DNA of 39,342 nt from DSWT01 sp036845725 (GCA_036845725.1 DAIUDK010000029.1:1-39342); one strand, 5' to 3'; positions 23,852 to 33,042 are shown, numbered from the stretch's first letter. Made by a program: numbers and translations. The notes: generated by a model from the sequence alone, not told the origin.

Positions 23852-24679
23852 ATGTCTAAGTCCAAGAAACGCACAGCAGCCAGGAAACATGCAAGCACGG
23901 CGCAAAAGCGCCCCAGCACGTCCTCATCAGCCAAGAAGACGCCCGCCACCAGGAAACCAGGCTCGTCCGCGATAAAAAAAGGCGCGCCTGCCAAAACGCA
24001 GAAATGGTGGTGGATCGCCGGCATCGCCGGGGTTGTGATCTTGCTGGTCGTCGTGCTGGTGTCGGTTTTGAAGCCCGGCAAAACCTCGGCACCGGAGACA
24101 ACCGCGGTCCCGACCGCGGCTGCCCAATCGTCCGCCGCCAATCCTAATATGCCCACCGACCCGTCCTCGCGGAACGGCATGTACTCGGCAGCGCCTGAAA
24201 TGACGATTGATCCGGCGAAAAAGTATATCGCCACCATCGAGACAGCGAAGGGCAACATCGTCGCTGAATTGTACGCTGACAAAGTCCCTAACACGGTGAA
24301 CAACTTCGTCTTTCTCGCGCGCGAAGGCTTCTACGATAATACGACGTTCCATCGCGTGATTGAGGATTTTATGGCCCAGGCCGGTGATCCCACCGGTACG
24401 GGGATGGGTGGGCCGGGCTACAAGTTTGCCGATGAATTCGACGCCAGTCTGACGCACGACGGCCCCGGCGTGCTCTCAATGGCGAACGCCGGTGCGAACA
24501 CCAACGGCAGCCAGTTCTTCATCACCTTCGCGGCGACGCCGCACCTCGATGGCCGGCACGCCGTCTTCGGGAAAGTCATCGAGGGGCTGGACGTGCTGCT
24601 GTCGATCAGCATCCGTGATCCTCAGACGGCGACCACGCCCGGCGATCTCATCAAAACCATCCGCATCGAGGAAAAATAG
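23852..24679 (+). CDS. Membrane-anchored cyclophilin-type peptidyl-prolyl isomerase
   Basis: The 275-residue product has a Lys/Arg/Ser/Thr-rich cytoplasmic tail (1-50), one membrane segment (about 51-73) and a cyclophilin domain (about 122-275). The active-site segment FHRVIEDFMAQAGDP has the catalytic Arg168, and NGSQFFITFAATP follows. The position of the cyclosporin-contacting Trp of human cyclophilin A is His231 (ATPHLDGRHAVFG). The enzyme would speed proline isomerisation in proteins outside the membrane. GGAGG precedes the ATG. The next gene, five bases after the stop, ends in a second, nearly identical cyclophilin domain, so the pair arose by tandem duplication. Confidence 0.93.
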   Translation: MSKSKKRTAARKHASTAQKRPSTSSSAKKTPATRKPGSSAIKKGAPAKTQKWWWIAGIAGVVILLVVVLVSVLKPGKTSAPETTAVPTAAAQSSAANPNMPTDPSSRNGMYSAAPEMTIDPAKKYIATIETAKGNIVAELYADKVPNTVNNFVFLAREGFYDNTTFHRVIEDFMAQAGDPTGTGMGGPGYKFADEFDASLTHDGPGVLSMANAGANTNGSQFFITFAATPHLDGRHAVFGKVIEGLDVLLSISIRDPQTATTPGDLIKTIRIEEK

Positions 24680-24684
24680 CGCCG

Positions 24685-26046
24685 ATGAAAACATTATCTT
24701 TCCAGTACCGGGTCTTGATGGCTGTGTTCATTATGATGTTGGTCGCGGGTTGCACGGCGACCCCAAATACTGTCGCACCAACCGCTACCAATGTGCCGCC
24801 CACCGCGACGGCTGTGCCCGCTGAACCGACGCCCACTGTTGCCGTGGTGAATGAGGGTGCTCCGGGTGAGACCCAAGAGACAGAAATCATCTTTGCGGAC
24901 ACCGAGTCGTTCCTGGGGTTGACAGGGACGCCGTACAACGACGGTGAGACGACCGTGCGCTATCCTGGCCCTGCCGGAACCCGCTGGTTTCCTGCGTTAG
25001 GCCCAGAAGACGCCCCGGTCACGGTGATGGAGTTCAGCGAGATTTTCTGCGGGCACTGCCGCGCCTTCAACACCGACAACTTGGAGAGCCTTCTCCAGGA
25101 TTACGTGGCGACGGGGAAAGTGCGCTACGTGGGTCACATGATGGCCTTCAACCGTGCTGAATCGCAAGAATACCTGGCGGCGGCGATGTGTGCCGCTGAG
25201 CAGGGGGGCTATTTCGCCTACGAACACGCCGTCTTTGCCGGGATTGGCGCTGGCGCGTTCGATCTTACCGCGTCGGCTAAGGAAGCCGGCCTGAACACAG
25301 TGCAGTTTGCCGCGTGCAAAGAAAGCGGCCGTTACGTCGATGCGGCCCTTGAGGCGTCGATGGTGGCGTACGAGCGAGGCGTCACTGCGACGCCCACCTT
25401 CTTCGTCAACGGGCAGCAAGTGATGGGCAATGATCCTGTTGCCATCCGGCGTCTTATTGAAGAAGCATTAAACGGTGGAACACCCACCCAATTCACTGAA
25501 CAAGGAGCTATACCTATGCCTAAGAATCCAGCAGATCGTAACAATATGTACACCGCGCCTCCGGCGATGGTGATCGATCCGGCGAAGAAGTACATTGCCA
25601 CCATCGAGACGGAGAAAGGCGACATCGTCGCCGAGTTGTACGCCGACAAAGTCCCCAACACGGTGAACAACTTCGTCTTCCTCGCGCGCGAAGGCTTCTA
25701 TGACAACACCGCCTTCCACCGCGTCATCGAGGATTTCATGGCCCAAGCCGGCGATCCCACCGGAACCGGGCGCGGCGGGCCGGGCTACCGCTTTGCCGAT
25801 GAGTTCGATGCCACCTTGCGCCACGACGGCCCCGGCGTGCTCTCGATGGCGAATGCCGGTGCGAACACCAACGGCAGCCAGTTCTTCATCACCTTCGCGG
25901 CGACACCGTGGCTGGATGGTCGGCACGCCATCTTCGGCAAAGTTACCGAAGGACTGGACGTGCTGCTGTCGATCAGCATCCGTGATCCTCAGACGGCGAC
26001 CACGCCCGGCGACCTCATCAAGACCATCCGCATCGAGGAAAAATAA
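24685..26046 (+). CDS. Lipoprotein fusing a DsbA/thioredoxin-like domain to a cyclophilin domain
   Basis: The 453-residue product starts with a lipoprotein signal (MMLVAGC, lipid-accepting Cys23) and a Pro/Thr-rich linker. A DsbA-like thioredoxin domain (about 95-270) follows with CGHC at 122-125 and the cis-proline loop TATPTFF (Pro237). The C-terminal part from about residue 278 is a complete cyclophilin with FHRVIEDFMAQAGDP; unlike its upstream paralogue it keeps the Trp (ATPWLDGRHAIFG). It would combine disulfide exchange and proline isomerisation outside the membrane. At 25516 an in-frame ATG has AAGGAG eight bases upstream, so a 176-residue cyclophilin could also be made, or this is a relic of a separate gene. 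The last ~85 bases match the upstream gene except at two positions. Confidence 0.93.
   Translation: MKTLSFQYRVLMAVFIMMLVAGCTATPNTVAPTATNVPPTATAVPAEPTPTVAVVNEGAPGETQETEIIFADTESFLGLTGTPYNDGETTVRYPGPAGTRWFPALGPEDAPVTVMEFSEIFCGHCRAFNTDNLESLLQDYVATGKVRYVGHMMAFNRAESQEYLAAAMCAAEQGGYFAYEHAVFAGIGAGAFDLTASAKEAGLNTVQFAACKESGRYVDAALEASMVAYERGVTATPTFFVNGQQVMGNDPVAIRRLIEEALNGGTPTQFTEQGAIPMPKNPADRNNMYTAPPAMVIDPAKKYIATIETEKGDIVAELYADKVPNTVNNFVFLAREGFYDNTAFHRVIEDFMAQAGDPTGTGRGGPGYRFADEFDATLRHDGPGVLSMANAGANTNGSQFFITFAATPWLDGRHAIFGKVTEGLDVLLSISIRDPQTATTPGDLIKTIRIEEK
25502..25518 (+). promoter_or_regulatory. Internal ribosome site and ATG at the cyclophilin boundary of the fusion gene
   Basis: AAGGAG (25502-25507) is followed after eight bases by an in-frame ATG (25516-25518) at codon 278, exactly at the junction between the DsbA and cyclophilin domains. 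It would yield a 176-residue soluble cyclophilin beginning MPKNPADRNNMY. Confidence 0.6.
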
Positions 26047-26056
26047 CGGATATGCG

Positions 26057-29000
26057 ATGAGTTCTCTCCCTGATCTCACCCGCTATGCTCCGCATAGCGC
26101 CAATGCGGAGCATGAGGGGAATCTCGCCTATTGGCTCGAGCGCCTGCTGCACTATCAGCCCGCGCTATTAGCCTACTTGCGGGATTTGCTGGAGGTCGTC
26201 ACCGCCTACATTCCCATGGTCGTCGCCGCTCCGATGCTCGAAGCGCCGGCGCCCGGCCCAATCGCGCTGTCACTGGAGGGGACGGTGATGTTCGCCGATA
26301 TCGACGGCTTTACCCCGTTGGCAGAGCGCTTCTCCCAGGCCGATTCGGACCAGGGTGCTGAGCAACTGACCGACCTGGTGGATCGCTTCCTGGAGATCCT
26401 GATCCGCATCACGGCTCAGTATGGCGGCGACTTGCAGAAGTTCGGCGGCGACGCGGGAATGCTGCTGTTCCAAGGCGAACAGCACGCACTGCGGGCCGTG
26501 GCGGCATCGCTCGAAGTCCAGGCCGCGATGAAGGCCGAAATGGGCGAAGTCGAAACCTCGTTCGGGCGGTTCCCACTGCGGGTCGCCATCGGATTGGGCA
26601 GCGGACGGATGCTTGGGTTGGGCCTCGGCGATCGCGCCGGGCGCGAGTTGCTGCCTGTCGGTCAGCCTCTGGCGGCTATGGGCCGCGCGCAATCCGCCGC
26701 GCCGCCCGCCGAGACGGTGCTGGATGTCAGCACTTTCCAGGCGTGCCAGAGGCAACTAGATTGCGTCCCACTCGGTGATGACCTCTATCAAGTGCTGGCC
26801 CTGCGCGAAGGGCCTTCCGTACATGGCATCGAACTGCTGCCGCAGCCCCCACAATTGGAGGAACAAGACCTGCTGGTGTGGTTCCTCTCCCGTCTGGATG
26901 CGCTGACCCCCTATCTGGCACCGCGCCTGCTCGAACGGCTGGTTGCTGCTCCCATCCTGGAGCGTGAAACCGCCAGCAGTTTGCGCATGTTGAGCGAGCG
27001 TCGTTGGGTGACAGTGATGATGCTCGCCGTAACTGGCTTGCCCGATCTGTTGCCCTATTGGGGCGACGACGCCAAATTGCAGCAAGCTATCGCCGGACCG
27101 AACGCGGCTTTCATCCAGATCCGTGACGCCACCCAACGCTACGACGGCATCGTGAACAAAATCGCCGTTGCGCCCGGTGGCGCGTACATTATGGCGCTTT
27201 TTGGCGCGCCGCTCGCCCACGAAGACGATCCCCTGCGGGCCGTTCTCGCTGCCCTTGAACTGCAGGAAATGTTCGGCGGGACACTCAGCTTCGGCATCAA
27301 CACCGGTTACGTTTTTGCCGGGCATGTGGGCACACCGCGCCGCCGCGAGTACACGGTGATGGGCGACGAGGTGAACCTGGCTGCCCGCCTCATGTCCAAG
27401 TGCGCGCCCGGCGAGATCTGGTTGGGACCGAATACCTCAAGCCACCTCTCGGTGACGCGCCGTGTCGTTGGGGAATTTGGCGCGCCCACCCGCTTCAAAG
27501 GAAAAGCTGAGCCGCTGGCCCCCTTCATCGCGCGCGGGCTGCGCGAGGTCTTCCTGGGCGTGTCCGCGTCGGATATCCCTGTGGTCGGGCGTGATGAAGA
27601 GTTCGCCCAGCTCACGCGCGCGTTGCAAGCCGCACGCGCCGGCGAACCTCGCACCGTGCTGCTCCACGGAGACGCCGGTGTTGGCAAAAGCCGTCTGCTG
27701 CAGGAGCTAACTCGCCTGGCAGAGCAGTTTGGTTTCGCCGTCCACGTGGGTGTGACGCCATCGTATGCCGCGCACCTGCCGTTTGCCGGGTGGGATGCGG
27801 CGCTCACCTCGCTTCTGGGATTGGACACGGTTTCGCCAGAAACGCGCGAGGAAACGTTGGCGACAGCGTTGGAGCGCTACGGGGTCGCGCCATGGGCCGC
27901 CTTGCTCGCACCGTTGGTCGGCCTGACCGTTCCGCCCTCGGCGGACGTGCTCGCACTGCCGCCGGCCATGCGTGACACACAGCGTCAATCGATGTTCCTT
28001 GAACTGTGGCAGCAGGCTGCATGCGAACAACCGCGCTTGCTGATTCTTGACAACGTGCATTGGATGTCGCCCGCCTCATTGGACATGCTTGATATCCTGG
28101 TCAACTCACCGCTCAATGCGCCGCTGTTGCTCGTGGTGACGCACCGCGACGAAAGCGGGCCTTTCCACAGCGCGTCTTGGAAAGAAACTGCGGATTGCGC
28201 TCCCATATCGCAGCGCTGGACGGCAGTCGAGCGGGTGGTGGATCTGCCCCTCGGCCCGCTGAGCGACAGCGCGATGGAGACGCTGGTACAGCGTCTCTTC
28301 GAGGATATGCCGCTCCCCGAAGCCGTCATCCAGTGGGTGACACAACGTAGCAGCGGCCTGCCCCTGTTCGCCACGGAAGCCGTGCGCGCGTTGCTCAACT
28401 CCGGCGTGTTGCATCGCTGCGACCATTCCTGGGAACTGACCGGCTCGCTGGATGACTTCCCGCTGCCCGATATGGTCTACGGGTTGATCCAGAGCCGCAT
28501 CGATCAACTATCCCCGCCTGACCGGCACCTGCTGCGTGCGGCGGCGGCGGTCGGCGACGAGATGCTGGTGCCCACGCTGGTCGCTGCCTACGGCGAGGAA
28601 AGCGACATTGCAGTGCGGCGGCGGATTCCGCAACTCTCTCCCTTCGGGCTGACACCGCGTGATATCGAATGGCTCATCTTCCACCAACCCCTGGTCCGCG
28701 AAGTAGCTTACCGGGGGCTATCTCACCGGGTTCAGCAACTCATCCACCGGCGGCTCACTGAGTATCTCGGCTATTACCGCGAGAAAGCTGCCCCGAACTG
28801 GCTCACTCTGATGGCCTACCACGCCTACGAAGCGCGTATGTGGGAGGAAGCGGTGGCGGTGAATCTGCAACTCGGACAGCAGGCCGTGCGCTCGTACCTG
28901 GCGGTGCAGGCGCGCCAGGCTCTCGAGCGCGTGTTGGAGGCTGCCGATGCCGGAGGTTTGGCTGTGCCGGAAGTGCGTTTCGAGGCGCATCACCTCCTGG

Positions 29001-29437
29001 GCGAAACGCTGACCAGCTTCGGCGAGTACGATAGCGCTCTGGCGCACCTCAACGCGGCCCGCGGCATGTTGCCCGCCGAGCCGGAGGCACCGGAAGACAT
29101 CGCGCGGATGGCAGACCTGGACTATCACGAGGCCATGGCCTTGGAAGCGCGGGGTGACTACGCGCCTGCGTTGGCGGTGACCGAGCGTGGGCTGGCGCGT
29201 CCCGGGGCCGAACAAACCTTGGGCGGCGCGCGCCTGTATTTGATCGGCGCCGACCTCTATCGCCGACGGCAGGATTACGAGAAGGCGCGCGTGTGGGCCA
29301 CCCACGCCATCACGCTCGCCACGCGTTTCTCTGATCAGGAAGGTCAGCAGGTGCGTTCACGGGCGACGTATATGGTGGCGTTGTTGGCGTCTTTGCAGCG
29401 GTTGAAGGGAGGTAAGGCGGATGAAAGCCTGGGGTAA
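26057..29437 (+). CDS. Tandem class III nucleotidyl cyclase with AAA ATPase and TPR regions (soluble adenylyl cyclase-like)
   Basis: The 1126-residue product has two cyclase homology domains, a STAND/AAA-like ATPase and a helical C-terminus. C1 (about 72-225) has FADIDGFTPLAERF with metal-binding Asp81 and KFGGDAGMLLF with Asp132, but lacks the transition-state Asn (LPVGQPLAAMGR). C2 (about 315-495) lacks both metal Asp positions (MLAVTGL, VAPGGAY) but has Lys368, Thr433, Asn440 and Arg444 in REYTVMGDEVNLAARL. Together they could form one active site, as in mammalian soluble adenylyl cyclase; Thr433 fits class IIIb. Walker A is GDAGVGKS (538-545), Walker B LLILDN (661-666). TPR-like helices fill roughly 850-1120. 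The ATG at 26057, 10 bases after the previous stop, is chosen although the ribosome site is weak. The next gene overlaps its 3' end. Confidence 0.88.
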   Translation: MSSLPDLTRYAPHSANAEHEGNLAYWLERLLHYQPALLAYLRDLLEVVTAYIPMVVAAPMLEAPAPGPIALSLEGTVMFADIDGFTPLAERFSQADSDQGAEQLTDLVDRFLEILIRITAQYGGDLQKFGGDAGMLLFQGEQHALRAVAASLEVQAAMKAEMGEVETSFGRFPLRVAIGLGSGRMLGLGLGDRAGRELLPVGQPLAAMGRAQSAAPPAETVLDVSTFQACQRQLDCVPLGDDLYQVLALREGPSVHGIELLPQPPQLEEQDLLVWFLSRLDALTPYLAPRLLERLVAAPILERETASSLRMLSERRWVTVMMLAVTGLPDLLPYWGDDAKLQQAIAGPNAAFIQIRDATQRYDGIVNKIAVAPGGAYIMALFGAPLAHEDDPLRAVLAALELQEMFGGTLSFGINTGYVFAGHVGTPRRREYTVMGDEVNLAARLMSKCAPGEIWLGPNTSSHLSVTRRVVGEFGAPTRFKGKAEPLAPFIARGLREVFLGVSASDIPVVGRDEEFAQLTRALQAARAGEPRTVLLHGDAGVGKSRLLQELTRLAEQFGFAVHVGVTPSYAAHLPFAGWDAALTSLLGLDTVSPETREETLATALERYGVAPWAALLAPLVGLTVPPSADVLALPPAMRDTQRQSMFLELWQQAACEQPRLLILDNVHWMSPASLDMLDILVNSPLNAPLLLVVTHRDESGPFHSASWKETADCAPISQRWTAVERVVDLPLGPLSDSAMETLVQRLFEDMPLPEAVIQWVTQRSSGLPLFATEAVRALLNSGVLHRCDHSWELTGSLDDFPLPDMVYGLIQSRIDQLSPPDRHLLRAAAAVGDEMLVPTLVAAYGEESDIAVRRRIPQLSPFGLTPRDIEWLIFHQPLVREVAYRGLSHRVQQLIHRRLTEYLGYYREKAAPNWLTLMAYHAYEARMWEEAVAVNLQLGQQAVRSYLAVQARQALERVLEAADAGGLAVPEVRFEAHHLLGETLTSFGEYDSALAHLNAARGMLPAEPEAPEDIARMADLDYHEAMALEARGDYAPALAVTERGLARPGAEQTLGGARLYLIGADLYRRRQDYEKARVWATHAITLATRFSDQEGQQVRSRATYMVALLASLQRLKGGKADESLG

Positions 29438-31238
29438 GGGGACGCTATTGTGCGTGGGTCTGCTTGTGACGCTTTCGGCGTGCAATCTGCCGCAGGGGAC
29501 GACACCGGAGGTGTCCCCGCGTCTGGTGGGGGTGCTGCTGGTGAGCCTGGTGGTCGCCGGTGTGTTAGCTCTCGCGGGACTTCTGTTCGTGCTGCTCAGA
29601 TCTTCCAGGGCAGACCGCGTCAAGGACGCCTCCCCGGTATCCCGAATACCGGATGCTACATCCGCGAACGCGTTGCCGGAGCAGACACTGTTGGGCCAGG
29701 GCCGTTACCGGGTGCTCAGCGTCTATGCCGCGGCGGACACCCTGGATGAGCCGGACAACGTCTACGCGGTGCGCGGGACTACCCCGCTCAGCCGCTGTCC
29801 ATATTGCGATACGCCGATTGTGGGAGAAGATGTGCAGTCCTGTGCCCACTGTGGGGGTGACCTGAGTGGGATTACGTTGATTTATCCAAAATTTCTGGCA
29901 CGGGAGACCGGTGACGCGCGGGTATTCGAATCTTCTGTGCAGTTAGCCGCGCTGCGTCTGCACCATCCTGCCTTGATCGTGCCCGAGGACGTCTTCACGG
30001 AAACGACGCTCGATCCGCCGCGCTATTACCGGGTCGAACCGATTTTCCGGCGGGCGCAAGATCTGCCATCCCCACAACCTGCTGAGAAGGTGCTGCGGTG
30101 GGGAATCGCGCTGGCGCAGGGGATGGCGTATTTGCACCAACGTCACGTCGCATTGCAGAAGATTGACCTTGAGCACATCGTCATCAGCGATGGGATTGCG
30201 CGGCACGTCTGCATCGACAACGTCTTGATATTGCCACACGCGGACCGTGCCCAGGCCGACGTACACTTCGCTGAGAACGTCCGTACGTTAGCCGACACGC
30301 TGCTGGCGCTGTTAGAGCCTTTGCCCACCGGCACGCCACCCGATAGCGTGCCGGCCTCCGAAGGGGTGGTGGCCCTGCTCGAACGGGCGCAGCAAACGGG
30401 CCAGACGGCGAGCGTGTTCGCGGCAGTACTTGAGGGTGCGCTGCGTGGCTTGTACGCGCCGGAGAACGTGAAAGTGCAGGTCGGCGTACTCACTGACGTG
30501 GGTAGGGCGCGTTTGTTGAATGAGGACAGCGTGCTGACTCTCGATCTCACCGCGCGTTTTGCGACGCTGGGCCTGCCGGTAGGATTGTATGTGGTCGCCG
30601 ACGGGATGGGCGGGCACGCTGCGGGCGACGTCGCCAGCCAGTTGACGATCCGCACCATCCAGGAGGCTGTAAACACCCTGCATCTGGAAGCCGATGGGAG
30701 ACTGCCCGATGCGGCGGAATGGCTGGAGCAGCTCGTTACAGCGGCGAACCAGGCCGTGTATACCCAGCGCCGGGCCGCGGATAGCGACATGGGCTGTACC
30801 CTGGTGCTGGCGCTGATGTTTGGAGGCCACGCGACCATCGCCAACCTCGGCGACAGTCGCGCCTATTGGCTGATGACAGATGGCGCGGTGCAGATCACGA
30901 CGGATCACTCGCTTGTTGAGCGGCTCGTCGCGGCAGGCCATATTACTCCGCAGGAGGCACGGCAACATCCGCAGCGCAACGTCATCTACCGGGTGGTCGG
31001 CGATAAGCCCAAGGCGGATTACGATCTGTTCGAGCAGGCGCTTGCGCCCGGCGAGGCGTTGCTTCTGTGTTCGGATGGGCTGAGCGGAATGGTCGCCGAT
31101 GCGCGTATTTGGTCGTTGTGGCGCGCTGCGTCCTCCTCCCAGGCGGCTTGCGAACAGCTCGTCGAAGCGGCGAACCAAGCCGGCGGCGTCGATAACATCA
31201 GTGTGGTTATCGTTCAGGCTGGGTCGACAACGGAGTGA
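29421..31238 (+). CDS. Lipoprotein-signal/TM protein with zinc-ribbon-split pseudokinase and PP2C phosphatase domain
   Basis: The 605-residue product starts with a lipoprotein-like signal (LLVTLSAC, Cys21) and a membrane segment (about 35-59). Residues about 90-290 resemble a Ser/Thr kinase, but a zinc ribbon (Cys126, 129, 141, 144) is inserted in the N-lobe, the HRDxKxxN loop reads LQKIDLEHI (245-253), and the DFG position reads DNV, so catalysis is unlikely. Residues about 353-600 are a complete PP2C: LLNEDSV, VADGMGGHAAGD, GCTLVLAL, IANLGDSRAYW, LLLCSDGLSGM and GGVDNISVV. It would dephosphorylate Ser/Thr proteins at the inner face of the membrane, perhaps opposing the FHA kinase at 33116. 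The start overlaps the cyclase gene by 17 bases and has GGAGG upstream. Confidence 0.9.
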   Translation: MKAWGKGTLLCVGLLVTLSACNLPQGTTPEVSPRLVGVLLVSLVVAGVLALAGLLFVLLRSSRADRVKDASPVSRIPDATSANALPEQTLLGQGRYRVLSVYAAADTLDEPDNVYAVRGTTPLSRCPYCDTPIVGEDVQSCAHCGGDLSGITLIYPKFLARETGDARVFESSVQLAALRLHHPALIVPEDVFTETTLDPPRYYRVEPIFRRAQDLPSPQPAEKVLRWGIALAQGMAYLHQRHVALQKIDLEHIVISDGIARHVCIDNVLILPHADRAQADVHFAENVRTLADTLLALLEPLPTGTPPDSVPASEGVVALLERAQQTGQTASVFAAVLEGALRGLYAPENVKVQVGVLTDVGRARLLNEDSVLTLDLTARFATLGLPVGLYVVADGMGGHAAGDVASQLTIRTIQEAVNTLHLEADGRLPDAAEWLEQLVTAANQAVYTQRRAADSDMGCTLVLALMFGGHATIANLGDSRAYWLMTDGAVQITTDHSLVERLVAAGHITPQEARQHPQRNVIYRVVGDKPKADYDLFEQALAPGEALLLCSDGLSGMVADARIWSLWRAASSSQAACEQLVEAANQAGGVDNISVVIVQAGSTTE

Positions 31239-31438
31239 GCCTGTCATTCGCGCTCCACAATTGCGATGACAGTTGGTACAATATCGACTCCTCATCGCTG
31301 GTGTCTGTTTGGTGGCAGGAGGGTGATTGCCACGCGGCAGAAGTGAACTTTTGTTAAGATGTGATATAAGAAGGGTATGGTGCTGCGTGTGCGCCGTTAT
31401 GTCTAATAACTGCAGGGCCTGGCATGGCCGGAGTGACG

Positions 31439-33022
31439 ATGATTGAAGAAAAGTCGATTCGTCGAAAGGATATTCTGGTTGGTTTGGCAATAGGGCTGGG
31501 CGTTTTGCTCTTTGTCCTGGTTTCTGTATTCCTATTGTTGCGTCCTTCACCTGAACCTGAATCCGGCACACCGGTCGTTACGTTGACCTTTGTCCCATTG
31601 CCCACTGCGACGGGCATGTCGGCAGGGCCTGAGGACGCTGCGCTCTCTTTGCCGACCCCTACACCGGAGGTGGAACCATCACCCACATCGACCGCGGTCA
31701 CGTACTACATCACCTACACCGTGAAATCCGGTGATACGCTTTCCGGCATTGCCTATAGCTATGGGATCTCCCCTGCTGCATTGGCTGCCGCGAACGACAT
31801 CGCGGGGGATGTCATTTACCCGGATCAGGAACTGCGCATTCCCCTCGACGAACAGACGATGGCGGCGCTGACGGCTACGCCGACCCTGTCGCCCGATGAG
31901 AGCAACCGGGTCGTCTATACCGTGAAGGCCGGCGATACGCTGGGCGGGATTGCCAAAAGTTATGACGTCACCGTGGACGAAATCGTCACCGCTAACAGCT
32001 TAGACTCTGATATCATTTGGGTCGGCCAAAAACTGACGATCCCGGTGCCGCCGCCGCCCCCCACAGAAACCCCAACGGCTACCGCAACGCCGACGGCCAC
32101 GCCTACCCCGACAATCACACCCACGCCGACATGGGGACCTACGTCACTGGAGGGCGATCTCAGCGTCGCCTACCCGGAGACGGGTGGCCCACAGCGTTTC
32201 ACCTTGCACTATCGCGCGGGCATGTACGGGATAGAGGACATTGCGGCGGTACAGGCGATGGTCGTCAAAGGGATGGAGCATATCGAAGGGACTTTCCGCG
32301 CCACCCTTCCCGGAACCTTCGATGTTTACGTCGCTGGAACTGTCTTCGCTGCACCGTATTCGTTGCACCGTGGGCGTACCTTTGCGGAAGCGCGTCAGGT
32401 CTTCGTCTTGTACGATGGCACGGGCACGCCGGAGGATCAGCAGTACACCTTGACGCGCGAACTGACACAGCTCTTCGCGTGGCACGTCCTCAGCCCGCCG
32501 GCCTCCACGGTCTTGAGCGAGGGCCTTGCCATCTACGTGGGAATGACGTCGATTGCCGATTCCGATTACATCCCGCCGGAAACCTTCTGCGTGGCGTATC
32601 ACCAGGCAGGGAAATTGCCGCGCATCTCGCGTCCCTTGCGCTTCGAGAATCACATCCTGGATTTGCAGAACTACTACGCGGCGGGCTGTTTCGTGCAGTA
32701 CCTGATCGAAACGTATGGAATGGAGAAATTCCGCGCGCTCTATCGCAGCGGCGACTATGAAAGCGTGTACGCGCTGTCTCTGGAAGCGCTGGAAGAGGCG
32801 TGGATCGCGGAGCTTGAATCCGTCGACATGGATATGGCTTTCGAGCCTCAAGCATTGGTCAACGCCGTGGCGGCGGTGGGCCGGGTCTATACAACGTTGT
32901 TCGCCAACTTCCGTGGCACGCCAGCGCAACTCGCCACCTACCGGACATTGGATGCAGCTCGCATCGCCCTGCTCGAGGGCGACCTTACCACGGTAAACCA
33001 AAAGCTGGCCGAACTACGCTGA
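31439..33022 (+). CDS. Membrane-anchored LysM protein with a degenerate peptidase-MA-like domain
   Basis: The product is 527 residues from the ATG at 31439 (GGAG five bases upstream); an in-frame ATG at 31424 is possible. It has one membrane segment (about 10-35) and two LysM domains (YTVKSGDTLSGIAYSYGI and YTVKAGDTLGGIAKSYDV) that bind peptidoglycan-type glycans. A PT-rich linker (PTATATPTATPTP) and a C-terminal domain related to gluzincin peptidase-MA follow. In that domain the expected HExxH reads RELTQ (340-344); both zinc-binding histidines are lost while the Glu and the downstream LSEGLAIY are kept. It is therefore probably a binding or structural protein on the cell wall rather than a protease. 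Confidence 0.85.
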   Translation: MIEEKSIRRKDILVGLAIGLGVLLFVLVSVFLLLRPSPEPESGTPVVTLTFVPLPTATGMSAGPEDAALSLPTPTPEVEPSPTSTAVTYYITYTVKSGDTLSGIAYSYGISPAALAAANDIAGDVIYPDQELRIPLDEQTMAALTATPTLSPDESNRVVYTVKAGDTLGGIAKSYDVTVDEIVTANSLDSDIIWVGQKLTIPVPPPPPTETPTATATPTATPTPTITPTPTWGPTSLEGDLSVAYPETGGPQRFTLHYRAGMYGIEDIAAVQAMVVKGMEHIEGTFRATLPGTFDVYVAGTVFAAPYSLHRGRTFAEARQVFVLYDGTGTPEDQQYTLTRELTQLFAWHVLSPPASTVLSEGLAIYVGMTSIADSDYIPPETFCVAYHQAGKLPRISRPLRFENHILDLQNYYAAGCFVQYLIETYGMEKFRALYRSGDYESVYALSLEALEEAWIAELESVDMDMAFEPQALVNAVAAVGRVYTTLFANFRGTPAQLATYRTLDAARIALLEGDLTTVNQKLAELR

Positions 33023-33042
33023 TACGGTTGATATGGTGGTTG

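Noticed and set aside
25700..26056. Upstream extension of the cyclase frame into the cyclophilin gene
   Set aside because: The 119 extra codons overlap the cyclophilin in another frame and have no recognisable domain; the ATG at 26057 directly follows the previous stop.
31241..31272. Hairpin after the PP2C gene (CTGTCAT...ATGACAG)
   Set aside because: The stem has a bulge and a long loop and no T run follows, so I do not call it a terminator.
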